64,000 bases of DNA, from the NCBI RefSeq assembly GCF_001899645.1, contig NZ_MKVV01000081.1:1-64000 (forward strand). The letters are read 5' to 3'. The number at the start of each line of letters is the position of its first letter. The stretch's first letter is position 1. The translations under genes and the position numbers were made by a program. This DNA is from Pseudonocardia sp. 73-21 (GTDB taxonomy: Bacteria; Actinomycetota; Actinomycetes; Mycobacteriales; Pseudonocardiaceae). Under the pieces are notes generated by a model that saw nothing but the letters and a program-made list of their open reading frames with translations, had not been told where the DNA came from and made no database searches. Below are positions 41,881 to 50,199 of the stretch, in pieces.

Positions 41881-41896
41881 TACCGTCTAGACGGTA
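41881..41896. promoter_or_regulatory. TetR operator TACCGTCTAGACGGTA
   Basis: This perfect 16-bp palindrome lies 67 bases before the tetR start and 73 bases before the exporter start. It has the size and symmetry of a TetR-family operator; assignment to the adjacent regulator is inference from position. Confidence 0.75.
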
Positions 41897-41969
41897 AACA
41901 TACGCACTGCTGACGCGCTCCGGCGCGAACACCACGGAGCCCTCACGGGTCGCTCAGGAGAAGTCCCCC

Positions 41970-43544
41970 ATGTTCGTCACCACCCCGCCTCGCGCCGGCC
42001 GCCGCGAGTGGTTCGGCCTCGCCGTCCTCTTCCTCCCCACGCTCATCGTCGCGATCGACAACACCGTCCTGGGCTTCGCGCTGCCCGCCATCAGCCAGGC
42101 GCTCGCCCCGTCGGCGGCGCAGCTGCTGTGGCTCGTCGACATCTATCCGCTGGTGCTGGCCGGTCTGCTCGTCACGATGGGGACGCTGGGCGACCGGATC
42201 GGTCGCCGCCGCACGCTGACGATCGGCGTGGCCGGCTTCGGCGCGGTGTCGCTCCTGGCCGCGTTCTCCACCGATCCCCTGCACCTCGTGGCCGCGCGCG
42301 CCCTGCTCGGGTTCTTCGGCGCGATGCTGATGCCCGCCACCCTCGCGCTGCTGCGCACGCTGTTCGTCGACCGCGCCCAGCGCCGGTTCGCCGTGGCCGT
42401 CTGGGCCACCGGGTTCGCCGCGGGTGCGGCGCTCGGCCCGATCGTCGGCGGGGTGCTGCTCGAGCACCTCTGGTGGGGCTCGGTCTTCCTGCTCAACGTG
42501 CCGGTGATGGTGGCGCTGCTGGTGCTCGCGCCCCTCGTGCTCCCGGAGTCGCGCATGCCGAACCCCGGCCGGCTCGACCCGATCGGCGTGCTCCTGTCGC
42601 TGCTCGCGATGGTGCCGACGGTGCTCGCGATCAAGCTGCTGGGCCACGACGGTCCCACCGCGTCCGCGGCGCTCTCGCTGCTGGTGGGGGTCGGGGCCGG
42701 GCTGCTGTTCGTCCGGCGTGCCCGCGCGAAGCTGGCCGCGGGCGAGGAACCGCTGCTCGACGTCACGCTCTTCGCGTCGCCGGTACTGCGCCTGTCCGCG
42801 CTCGCGAACGCCTCCACGATGTTCGCGCTGACCGGGCTGCTGTTCTTCTCCGCGCAGTACCTGATGCTCGTGCTGGGCCTCTCCCCGCTCGCCGCGGGTG
42901 AGGTCCTGCTGCCCGGCTTCGTCATGACGATGGTGGCGGGCGTGGTGGCCGCGCGGCTGGCCCGCCGGTTCTCCCTGCGGGTGCTCGTGCCGTCCGGGCT
43001 GCTGCTGGCCGCGGCCGGGTTCCTGCTCTGCACGGCGCTGGACGGGGACTTCTCGCTGATCGTCCTCGGCCTGGCGGCGGTGCTGGTCGGCACCGGCATC
43101 GGCCTGTCGGAGACGATCACGAACGACGCGATCCTCTCCGCCGTGCCCGCGGACCGCGCCGGTTCGGCGTCCGCGGTGTCGGAGACGGCCTACGAGATCG
43201 GGGCCGTGCTCGGTACGGCGGTGCTCGGCAGCGTGCTCTCGGCGGTCTACCGCGCGTCGGTCGTGGTGCCGTCGTCGGTCGGTCCGCTGCCCGCCGACGC
43301 CGCCCGCGAGACGCTCGGTGGCGCCGTGGCCTCCGCCGGGGACCTGACCGGACCCCCGGCCCAGGCCCTGCTCACCTCCGCGCGCGCGGCGTTCGTCGAC
43401 GGCGTCGGCGTGACGGCCCTGGCCGGCGCGGCGGTGCTGGTGCTGGTGGCACTGACGGTGATCATCGGTCTCCGACCCGCTCTCCGCGGCCCGTCCGCCG
43501 CTGCCGCTCCTTCGCATCCGACGGACGGCACCGTCGTCGCATAG
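41970..43544 (+). CDS. MFS drug exporter, EmrB/QacA (DHA2) type
   Basis: This 524-residue protein has 14 membrane segments, as in the DHA2 family. The first segment carries LIVAIDNTVLGFALPAIS (motif D1), the second loop has motif A LGDRIGRRRTL, and motif C is in WATGFAAGAALGPIVGG. The family exports dyes, quinolones and other cations by proton antiport; LfrA with its TetR regulator LfrR is a mycobacterial parallel. AGGAG lies before the ATG. Expression is probably induced by substrate through the adjacent TetR. Confidence 0.92.
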   Translation: MFVTTPPRAGRREWFGLAVLFLPTLIVAIDNTVLGFALPAISQALAPSAAQLLWLVDIYPLVLAGLLVTMGTLGDRIGRRRTLTIGVAGFGAVSLLAAFSTDPLHLVAARALLGFFGAMLMPATLALLRTLFVDRAQRRFAVAVWATGFAAGAALGPIVGGVLLEHLWWGSVFLLNVPVMVALLVLAPLVLPESRMPNPGRLDPIGVLLSLLAMVPTVLAIKLLGHDGPTASAALSLLVGVGAGLLFVRRARAKLAAGEEPLLDVTLFASPVLRLSALANASTMFALTGLLFFSAQYLMLVLGLSPLAAGEVLLPGFVMTMVAGVVAARLARRFSLRVLVPSGLLLAAAGFLLCTALDGDFSLIVLGLAAVLVGTGIGLSETITNDAILSAVPADRAGSASAVSETAYEIGAVLGTAVLGSVLSAVYRASVVVPSSVGPLPADAARETLGGAVASAGDLTGPPAQALLTSARAAFVDGVGVTALAGAAVLVLVALTVIIGLRPALRGPSAAAAPSHPTDGTVVA

Positions 43545-43593
43545 GTCGCGACGACACTGCTGTTCGCCAGGTGGTGGGTGGTGCGGGGCGGCG

Positions 43594-45060
43594 TCACGGG
43601 CGGAAGGCGGCGATCACCGTCGCCATCTGCTCCAGCGCCCGCGCCTCCTCGCCGCACAGGCGCACCACCACCTCGGCGACTCCGGCATCGGCCAGCTCCC
43701 GGAACCGCCCGACCTGGTCCTCGACGGTGCCCGCGTGCACGCCCGCGGCGTACCGGGCGGGATCGGCGCCGCGGGGGCGCAGCCGGTCCACCAGGGCGTC
43801 CACCTCGGCCCCGTCCGCACCGACCAGCGCCGTCGTCAGGTGGGAGAGCTCCACGTCGCGGCCGGTGTCCGCGCAGTGCTCCCGCAGCACGGCGGCCTTG
43901 CGCGCGACGGTCGCCGCGTCGCCGAGCACGTTCGCGACGTCGGCGTACCGCGCGGCCAGCCGCAGTGTCCGGCGTTCCCCGCCGCCGCCGAGCACGACCG
44001 GTACGTGCTCCTGCAGCGGCCGCGGGTAGCCGGCGGTGTCGGGGAGGTCGATCACGGTGCCGTGGAAGGGTTTCGCGCCCGGTCCCCACAGCACGGGCAG
44101 CGCCCGCAACGCGTCCTCCAGCAGCGCGTAGCGCTCCCCCACCGGCGGGAACGGCCAGCCGTAGGCGCGGTGCTCGGCCTCGAACCAGCCCAGCCCGAGC
44201 CCGCACACCGCCCGACCGCCGCTCAGCACGTCCAGGGTCGCGACGATCTTGGCCAGGTGCCCGACGTTGCGGTAGGTCACGCCGGCGACGAGCGGGCCCA
44301 GCCGCACCCGGTCGGTGCAGGCCGCGAGCCAGGCCAGCGTCGTGAAGCTCTCCAGGAAGTCGTCCCAGGCGCGGCCGACCTGGGGGATCTGGCGGAAGTG
44401 GTCCATGACGTAGATCGCGTCGAAGCCCGCGGCCTCGGCGCCCGCGGCGATCTCCCGCAGCCGGGGCGCGAGTACGGCCGCGCCGCCGGGGAACGCCGAG
44501 AGGTGCAGCCCGAACCGCATCCCGACGGGCCGCTCCTGCTGGCGCGCCACGGCCTCGCCCGCCGTCGCGAACGCGGGTGGGACGACCCGGACCGCCCCGG
44601 GTGCCAGCACCTCGTCGAATCCCTCGCCCCGCAACGCGTCCCGGACCGCAGGCCACGCCCGCAGCTGGGCCGTCAGCACCGTGGCGGGCACCGGGTGGGC
44701 GCGGGCCCGGTTGCGGGCCCGACACTCCCCGGCGGGCGTGTCGACGGCGACGGCGACGCACGCCATCCGGTGGGTACGGGCCAGTGCGCGCCAACGGGCC
44801 CGGTCGGCGGCACCGAGGCCCGTCGTGTCGATCACCGTGGTGAGCCCCCGGGCCACCCGCCGCGCGACGATCTCCTCCAGGAGTGCGAACGCGTCGGCGC
44901 TCGCGGCGATGTCGTCCTCACCGCAGCCGACGACCGCCCGCAACCGGTCGCTGGACACGACCTCGTCGGGCCGGAAGTGGGCCGCCGCCCACGTCGACTT
45001 GCCCGACGCGGGCGGCCCGGCGAGCACCACCAGGCACGGCGACGGCAGCCGCAGGGCCAC
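43594..45060 (-). CDS. P-loop kinase domain fused to F420-type LLM oxidoreductase
   Basis: This 488-residue protein has two domains. Residues about 1-165 are a polynucleotide-kinase-like P-loop NTPase (VVLAGPPASGKSTWAAAH, VSSDRLRAVVG, VIDTTGLG, RNRARAHPVP). From about residue 180 a luciferase-like oxidoreductase begins, MRFGLHLSAFPGGAAVLAPRL, with GFDAIYVMDHF, LGPLVAGVTYRN and GGRAVCGLGLGWFEAEHRAYG, characteristic of F420-dependent LLM enzymes. The frame is continuous with no stop or good ribosome site between the parts. Such fusions are seen in other actinobacteria. Joint function is unknown. The GTG at 45060 is the likely start. Confidence 0.85.
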   Translation of the reverse strand: MALRLPSPCLVVLAGPPASGKSTWAAAHFRPDEVVSSDRLRAVVGCGEDDIAASADAFALLEEIVARRVARGLTTVIDTTGLGAADRARWRALARTHRMACVAVAVDTPAGECRARNRARAHPVPATVLTAQLRAWPAVRDALRGEGFDEVLAPGAVRVVPPAFATAGEAVARQQERPVGMRFGLHLSAFPGGAAVLAPRLREIAAGAEAAGFDAIYVMDHFRQIPQVGRAWDDFLESFTTLAWLAACTDRVRLGPLVAGVTYRNVGHLAKIVATLDVLSGGRAVCGLGLGWFEAEHRAYGWPFPPVGERYALLEDALRALPVLWGPGAKPFHGTVIDLPDTAGYPRPLQEHVPVVLGGGGERRTLRLAARYADVANVLGDAATVARKAAVLREHCADTGRDVELSHLTTALVGADGAEVDALVDRLRPRGADPARYAAGVHAGTVEDQVGRFRELADAGVAEVVVRLCGEEARALEQMATVIAAFRP

Positions 45061-45071
45061 GCGGGCCGTCG

Positions 45072-45503
45072 TCAGTCGGCGGGGCGGGTGGTGGTCTCGG
45101 GGCGCGGGGGCGGCGGGCGGGTGTCGACGCCGCGGTCGGCGAGGCGTTCCGAGACCTGCTCGGAGATGTCGTCGGCGCGCCGGCGCTCGCGCACCCGGAT
45201 CAGCACCAGCATCGAGATGCCGTAGGCCACGCCGAGGATCAGCAGCACCACGCCCAGCCGCGCGACGAACGTCTGCAGCGGATCGCCTGCGGTGAAGTCG
45301 ACGACGGAGATGATCGCCAGCACGCCGAGGGTGATCAGGTGGAACAGCACCGAGAGCAGCAGGTTGACCGAGCGGGTGACCGCGCGGTCGCGGAACACCT
45401 CCTCGAGGAACGGCTCCCCGGCGGTGACCAGCAGCCGTCCGACGAGGAACGTCAGTGCGATCCCGACGACCAGCAGGGCGATGTAGAGGGTGGTCGGAGT
45501 CAT
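45072..45503 (-). CDS. Small membrane protein with three hydrophobic segments
   Basis: This 143-residue protein, MTPTTLYIALLVVGIALTFLVGRLL, has three hydrophobic segments (LYIALLVVGIALTFLVG, SVLFHLITLGVLAIISVV and LGVVLLILGVAYGISMLVLI). The tail is hydrophilic and Pro/Arg-rich. The ATG at 45503 begins the first segment; the longer track ORF extends upstream over the pckG leader. It lies 11 bases before the kinase-LLM gene and may be co-transcribed with it. No family was recognised with certainty. Confidence 0.75.
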   Translation of the reverse strand: MTPTTLYIALLVVGIALTFLVGRLLVTAGEPFLEEVFRDRAVTRSVNLLLSVLFHLITLGVLAIISVVDFTAGDPLQTFVARLGVVLLILGVAYGISMLVLIRVRERRRADDISEQVSERLADRGVDTRPPPPRPETTTRPAD

Positions 45504-45897
45504 CGTGGCCTCCCGGCATCGGACCTTCGGCGGAACACTACGCCCGATGCCCGGCGATTTCCCGGTCTGGACGACGGGCCGCCGGACACGAGGTGCGGCG
45601 CGCGTCACGTGTGTCGGTGGTCTCGGTGTCCGGACCGCAAAGGGGGGAGATCGTTCCGGCGCTGGTCAACCGGGCGGCGGAGAGATCATCTGAATGGGCA
45701 TCCGAAAACGTTTCTGTCCCTTCTGAATCGATTACATGATCGGTCTTGTGAGTCAATCGACAGCAGCCAGCGGTGGGGATACCCACCTGCCGCATGTACC
45801 GTCGGATCTCATCTTTCACCTGCACACCCGGCCCCCGATGGTCCGGGTGCGCGGAGCATTTCCCGCGGCCGGGGCGCCGGCCAGAAGTGAGGACGAT
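45504..45897 (+). promoter_or_regulatory. Non-coding region upstream of pckG
   Basis: About 390 bases without a supported gene lie between the divergent membrane-protein gene and pckG. The stretch 45680-45770 is clearly lower in GC (CATCTGAATGGGCATCCG, TGAATCGATTACATGATC) and probably holds the pckG promoter. The track's 54-residue N-terminal extension of PckG falls here and is not conserved. Confidence 0.45.
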
Positions 45898-47724
45898 ATG
45901 ACTGCAGCAACCGTGCCAGGGCTGGACGAAGCGCCGACCGAGAATGCGCGGTTGCTGTCCTGGGTTCGTGAAGTGGCTGAGCTGACCACCCCCGACCGCA
46001 TCGTCTGGTGCGACGGTTCCGACGAGGAGTGGGACCGCGTCACGTCCCACCTCGTCGAGGCCGGCACGTTCGTCAAGCTCGACGAGGAGAAGAAGCCCAA
46101 CTCCTTCTGGGCCGCCTCCGACCCCGACGACGTCGCCCGTGTCGAGGAGCGCACCTTCATCTGCTCCGTCCTCGAGCAGGACGCCGGATCCACCAACAAC
46201 TGGATGGACCCGGCCGAGATGAAGGCCACGATGTCGGAGCTCTACCGCGGGTGCATGCGCGGCCGGACGATGTACGTCGTGCCCTTCTGTATGGGCCCGC
46301 TGGACGCCGAGCAGCCCTTCCTCGGCGTGGAGATCACCGACTCCGAGTACGTCGTGGCCTCGATGAAGATCATGACCCGCATGGGCGCCTCCGTGCTCCC
46401 CCTGCTCGACGGCCCCGCAGGCGACCGCTTCGTCCCGGCGCTGCACTCCGTCGGCGCCCCGCTCGAGCCCGGCCAGGCCGACGTCACGTGGCCCTGCAAC
46501 GAGACCAAGTACATCTCGCACTTCCCCGAGACCCGCGAGATCTGGAGCTACGGCTCCGGCTACGGCGGCAACGCGCTGCTGGGCAAGAAGTGCTACGCGC
46601 TGCGCATCGCCTCGGCCATGGCCCACGACGAGGGCTGGCTCGCCGAGCACATGCTGGTCCTCAAGCTGATCTCCCCGGAGGAGAAGGCCTACTACGTCGC
46701 GGCGGCGTTCCCGTCGGCGTGCGGCAAGACCAACCTCGCGATGCTGCAGCCGACCATCCCCGGCTGGCGCGCCGAGACCATCGGTGACGACATCGCCTGG
46801 ATGCGTTTCGGCGAGGACGGCCGGCTCTACGCGGTCAACCCCGAGTACGGCTTCTTCGGTGTCGCGCCCGGCACCAACTGGAAGACCAACCCCAACGCGA
46901 TGAAGACGATCAGCCACGGCAACTCCCTGTTCACGAACGTCGCGCTCACCGACGACGGTGACATCTGGTGGGAGGGGCTCGAGGGGGATCCGCAGCACCT
47001 GAAGTCCTGGACCGGCCAGGACTGGACGCCGGACTCGGACTTCAACGCCGCGCACCCGAACTCGCGCTACACCACGCCGATCTCGCAGTGCCCCGTCGTG
47101 GCGCCGGAGTGGGAGGACCCCCGGGGCGTCCCGATCTCGGCGATCCTGTTCGGCGGCCGCCGCAAGACCACGGTCCCGCTCGTCACCGAGTCGCGCGACT
47201 GGCAGCACGGCACGTTCATGGGCGCCACCATGTCGTCGGAGAAGACGGCGGCGGCGAAGGGCGGCCTCGGCGAGGTCCGCCGCGACCCGATGGCGATGCT
47301 GCCGTTCCTCGGCTACAACGTCGGCGACTACTTCCAGCACTGGGTGAACGTCGGCAAGGGCGCCGACTCCGACAAGCTGCCGAAGATCTTCTACGTCAAC
47401 TGGTTCCGCCGCGGCGACGACGGCCGGTTCCTGTGGCCCGGGTTCGGTGAGAACTCCCGCGTGCTGAAGTGGGTCATCGAGCGGATCGAGGGCAAGGCCG
47501 CCGCCACCGAGACGGCCGTCGGCTACGTGCCCACGTCCGACCAGATGGACCTCGAGGGTCTCGACACCCCGGTCGCCGACATCGACGAGGTGCTCTCGGT
47601 CGACGTCGAGGCGTGGAAGGCCGAGATCCCGCTGATCGAGGAGTGGTTCGCGAAGGTCGGCGACAAGCTGCCCACCTCGATGCGCGACGAGCTCGAGTCC
47701 CTGAAGCTCCGCCTCGGCATGTAG
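45898..47724 (+). CDS. pckG: Phosphoenolpyruvate carboxykinase (GTP)
   Basis: This 608-residue enzyme converts oxaloacetate and GTP to PEP, GDP and CO2, the first step of gluconeogenesis. The GTP-PEPCK signature with the reactive Cys is [13 protein letters not shown]; the substrate and metal region includes [22 protein letters not shown] and the guanine pocket [25 protein letters not shown]. It is full length. The ATG at 45898 follows GTGAGGACG and starts [17 protein letters not shown] terminator follows. The adjacent organic-acid transporter pair fits growth on non-sugar carbon. Confidence 0.96.
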   Translation: MTAATVPGLDEAPTENARLLSWVREVAELTTPDRIVWCDGSDEEWDRVTSHLVEAGTFVKLDEEKKPNSFWAASDPDDVARVEERTFICSVLEQDAGSTNNWMDPAEMKATMSELYRGCMRGRTMYVVPFCMGPLDAEQPFLGVEITDSEYVVASMKIMTRMGASVLPLLDGPAGDRFVPALHSVGAPLEPGQADVTWPCNETKYISHFPETREIWSYGSGYGGNALLGKKCYALRIASAMAHDEGWLAEHMLVLKLISPEEKAYYVAAAFPSACGKTNLAMLQPTIPGWRAETIGDDIAWMRFGEDGRLYAVNPEYGFFGVAPGTNWKTNPNAMKTISHGNSLFTNVALTDDGDIWWEGLEGDPQHLKSWTGQDWTPDSDFNAAHPNSRYTTPISQCPVVAPEWEDPRGVPISAILFGGRRKTTVPLVTESRDWQHGTFMGATMSSEKTAAAKGGLGEVRRDPMAMLPFLGYNVGDYFQHWVNVGKGADSDKLPKIFYVNWFRRGDDGRFLWPGFGENSRVLKWVIERIEGKAAATETAVGYVPTSDQMDLEGLDTPVADIDEVLSVDVEAWKAEIPLIEEWFAKVGDKLPTSMRDELESLKLRLGM

Positions 47725-47739
47725 CTGCCCCGTACGTCC

Positions 47740-47777
47740 GTCTCCGGCCCGTCGCGCACCCGCGGCGGGCCGGAGAC
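47740..47777 (+). terminator. Stem-loop terminator after pckG
   Basis: GTCTCCGGCCCG pairs perfectly with CGGGCCGGAGAC (12 bp) around a 14-base loop, 16 bases after the stop. Confidence 0.8.
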
Positions 47778-48027
47778 GTGTCCGGACCCGGTGCGCGCAC
47801 GGGTGGCTCGGGACGCGGTGGTGGCGGGATCGTCGTCCGGGGACCGGTAGCTGTGGGGCACACGGTTCCGCGTCCCGGAACGACGATCACGAGGCGCCGC
47901 CCGCCGCCCTACCCGCCGGCCACCGGACCGTCGTGACCACATGGTGTCCTCCGATCGGGGACATTTCGGCTCCCGCGTCCTACCATTCCGGCCAGTCCTT
48001 GATCGCTGCGATCCAGCGGGAGCACCC

Positions 48028-48315
48028 ATGTCAGAGTCGACACACGAATCCCGGGACCAGGGGGAGGGACTGCGCTTCAGTGCGTGGAACCTGCTCCTGC
48101 TCGTCCCCCTCCTCATGCTCGTCACCCCCTGGTTCAACTCCCAGGAGCCCCACCTGTTCGGCCTGCCCTACCTGTACTGGGTGCAGTTCGCGTTCGTACC
48201 CGTCGGCGTCATCTGCGTCGCGGTCGTCTACGTCATGACGCGCGACCCGAACGAGCCGGTCGCGCCCGGCACCCCGTCCGACGTCGACGACCTCGACGAA
48301 GGGAACCTCCGGTGA
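48028..48315 (+). CDS. DUF3311 small membrane protein
   Basis: This 95-residue protein has two membrane segments (WNLLLLVPLLMLVTPWFN and YLYWVQFAFVPVGVICVAVVYVM) and the DUF3311 layout with a conserved LFGLPYLYWVQFAF. Such proteins regularly precede sodium:solute symporters and may be accessory subunits. The ATG at 48028 is used; its stop overlaps the symporter GTG by four bases. The region 47778-48027 before it holds no gene. Confidence 0.85.
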   Translation: MSESTHESRDQGEGLRFSAWNLLLLVPLLMLVTPWFNSQEPHLFGLPYLYWVQFAFVPVGVICVAVVYVMTRDPNEPVAPGTPSDVDDLDEGNLR

Positions 48316-49958
48316 AGTGGACCGAGCTGGTGGTGTTCGCCGTGCTGTTCCTGGCGGTCACCGTGATGGGGTTCGTGGCCTCGCGCTGGCAGCGGGGGTC
48401 GGGACTGGACAACCTCGACGAGTGGGGTCTGGGCGGGCGCCGGTTCGGCTCCTGGATCACGTGGTTCCTGGTGGGCGGTGACCTCTACACCGCCTACACG
48501 TTCGTGGCCGTCCCGGCGCTGCTGTTCAGTGCAGGCGCGCTCGGCTTCTACGCGCTGCCCTACACGGTGGTGCTCTACCCGCTGGTGTTCCTGCCGGTGG
48601 TGCGGCTGTGGTCGGTGTCGCGCGTGCACGGGTACGTGACGCCGGCCGACTTCGTGCGTGGCCGCTACGGCTCGTCACTGCTCGCGTTCCTCGTGGCCAT
48701 CACGGGCCTGGTCGCGACGATGCCCTACATCGCGCTGCAGCTCGTGGGCCTGGAGGCCGTGCTGCGCACGATGGGGCTCAACGGGAGTGGCCTCCTCGGG
48801 CACCTGCCGCTGCTGGTGGCGTTCGTGGTGCTGGCGGTCTACACCTACCAGTCGGGGCTGCGGGCGCCGGCGCTGATCGCGTTCGCCAAGGACATCCTGA
48901 TCTACATCGTGATCCTGGTGGCCGTGCTCTACCTGCCCGCGAAGCTGGGGGGCTGGGGCTCGATCTTCGGCGCGGCGCAGGCGAAGTTCGACGCCACGCC
49001 GAGTCCGGCCGACGGCGTGCTGCTCAATGCCAACAACCAACTGCAGTACATCACCCTGGCGCTCGGGTCGGCGCTCGCGCTGTTCCTGTACCCGCACTCC
49101 GTGACGGGCATCCTGGCCTCGCGGGGCCGCAACGTGATCAAGCGCAACATGATGGCGTTGCCGGCCTACTCGCTGCTGCTGGGCCTGCTGGCCCTGCTGG
49201 GCTACGTGGCGATCGCGGCGGGCACCAAGCCCATCACCAACAACGCCACGGGCCGCCCCGACACCAACACGATCATCCCGCAGCTGTTCGAGACGCAGTT
49301 CGGCTCGCTGTTCGCCGGCATCGCCTTCGCGGCCATCGGCATCGGGGCGCTGGTGCCCGCGGCCATCATGTCGATCGCCGCGGCCAACCTGTGGACCCGC
49401 AACGTCTACAAGGAGTACATCCGCCGCGACGCGAGCCCGGCGCAGGAGGCGCGGCAGGCGAAGCTGGCGTCGCTGGTGGTGAAGTTCGGCGCCGTGCTGT
49501 TCGTGCTGCTCATCGACCCGCAGTTCTCCATCGACCTGCAGCTCATCGGCGGTGTCATCATCCTGATGACGTTGCCGGCCGTGGCGATCGCGCTCTACAC
49601 GCGCTGGTTGCACCGTTGGGGTCTGGTGGCCGGCTGGGCGGTCGGCATGGGTTACGGGCTGTATCTGCTCTACATCATCCCCAACCCCGCCAACGGCAAG
49701 CTGCACTTCGGCGGATCGGCACTCGCGCTCGACAAGCTGACCGTCTTCGGCTGGCACCCGTTCACGGGGTCCACGGTGCAGATCTACGTCGGCTTCGTGG
49801 CGCTGGTGGTGAACCTGCTGGTGGCGGTCGTGGTCACGGCGATCCTGCGCGCGGCCAAGGTCGCCGAAGGGGCCGACGAGACCCTCCCGGGCGATTACCA
49901 CGCCGACGAGGGCTCCGACCGGATCAAGCCGCCGGCGGGAGTGCTCACCCACGGCTGA
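48312..49958 (+). CDS. Sodium:solute symporter, monocarboxylate type
   Basis: This 548-residue SSS-family transporter has 13 or so membrane segments. Typical motifs are WGLGGRRFGSWITWFLVGGDLYTAYTFVAVP and RVHGYVTPADFVRGRYGS near the start, and FAAIGIGALVPAAIMSIAAANLWTRNVYKEY in the middle, as in MctP/MctC-like monocarboxylate permeases. It likely imports acetate, pyruvate, lactate or similar acids with Na+ or H+. The GTG start overlaps the DUF3311 stop. Its position after pckG supports a role in organic-acid use. Confidence 0.9.
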   Translation: MKWTELVVFAVLFLAVTVMGFVASRWQRGSGLDNLDEWGLGGRRFGSWITWFLVGGDLYTAYTFVAVPALLFSAGALGFYALPYTVVLYPLVFLPVVRLWSVSRVHGYVTPADFVRGRYGSSLLAFLVAITGLVATMPYIALQLVGLEAVLRTMGLNGSGLLGHLPLLVAFVVLAVYTYQSGLRAPALIAFAKDILIYIVILVAVLYLPAKLGGWGSIFGAAQAKFDATPSPADGVLLNANNQLQYITLALGSALALFLYPHSVTGILASRGRNVIKRNMMALPAYSLLLGLLALLGYVAIAAGTKPITNNATGRPDTNTIIPQLFETQFGSLFAGIAFAAIGIGALVPAAIMSIAAANLWTRNVYKEYIRRDASPAQEARQAKLASLVVKFGAVLFVLLIDPQFSIDLQLIGGVIILMTLPAVAIALYTRWLHRWGLVAGWAVGMGYGLYLLYIIPNPANGKLHFGGSALALDKLTVFGWHPFTGSTVQIYVGFVALVVNLLVAVVVTAILRAAKVAEGADETLPGDYHADEGSDRIKPPAGVLTHG

Positions 49959-49990
49959 CCGCCGGGCGCTCGGAGGCGACCGCTCAGCGC

Positions 49991-50028
49991 GGGAAGGATC
50001 CACGACGGCGTGTCGTGGGCCCTTTCCC
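49991..50028 (+). terminator. Imperfect hairpin after the symporter
   Basis: GGGAAGGATCCACGAC faces GTCGTGGGCCCTTTCCC with a 5-base loop; pairing is strong at both ends with a central mismatch. It lies 33 bases after the stop. Confidence 0.55.
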
Positions 50029-50199
50029 CGTGATCCATCGGATGTTCACGGACGTGTTCCCTCGGACGGGTGACCGGATGCCGCCGAGAGTGACCGTTCG
50101 AGCAATCGGCGATTGCCGATCACCACATCGGGGTGCAACATCCTGTGGGCGCCCGCGATACGAAGGGTGACCGGCGCCGCCCGGCGTCGGCTGGCGGAG

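Noticed and set aside
41943-43517. 524-residue minus-strand ORF rich in Gln, His and Arg
   Set aside because: It is antisense to the MFS exporter and has shadow composition.
45538-47340. 600-residue minus-strand ORF
   Set aside because: It is antisense to pckG and its leader, with no recognisable domain.
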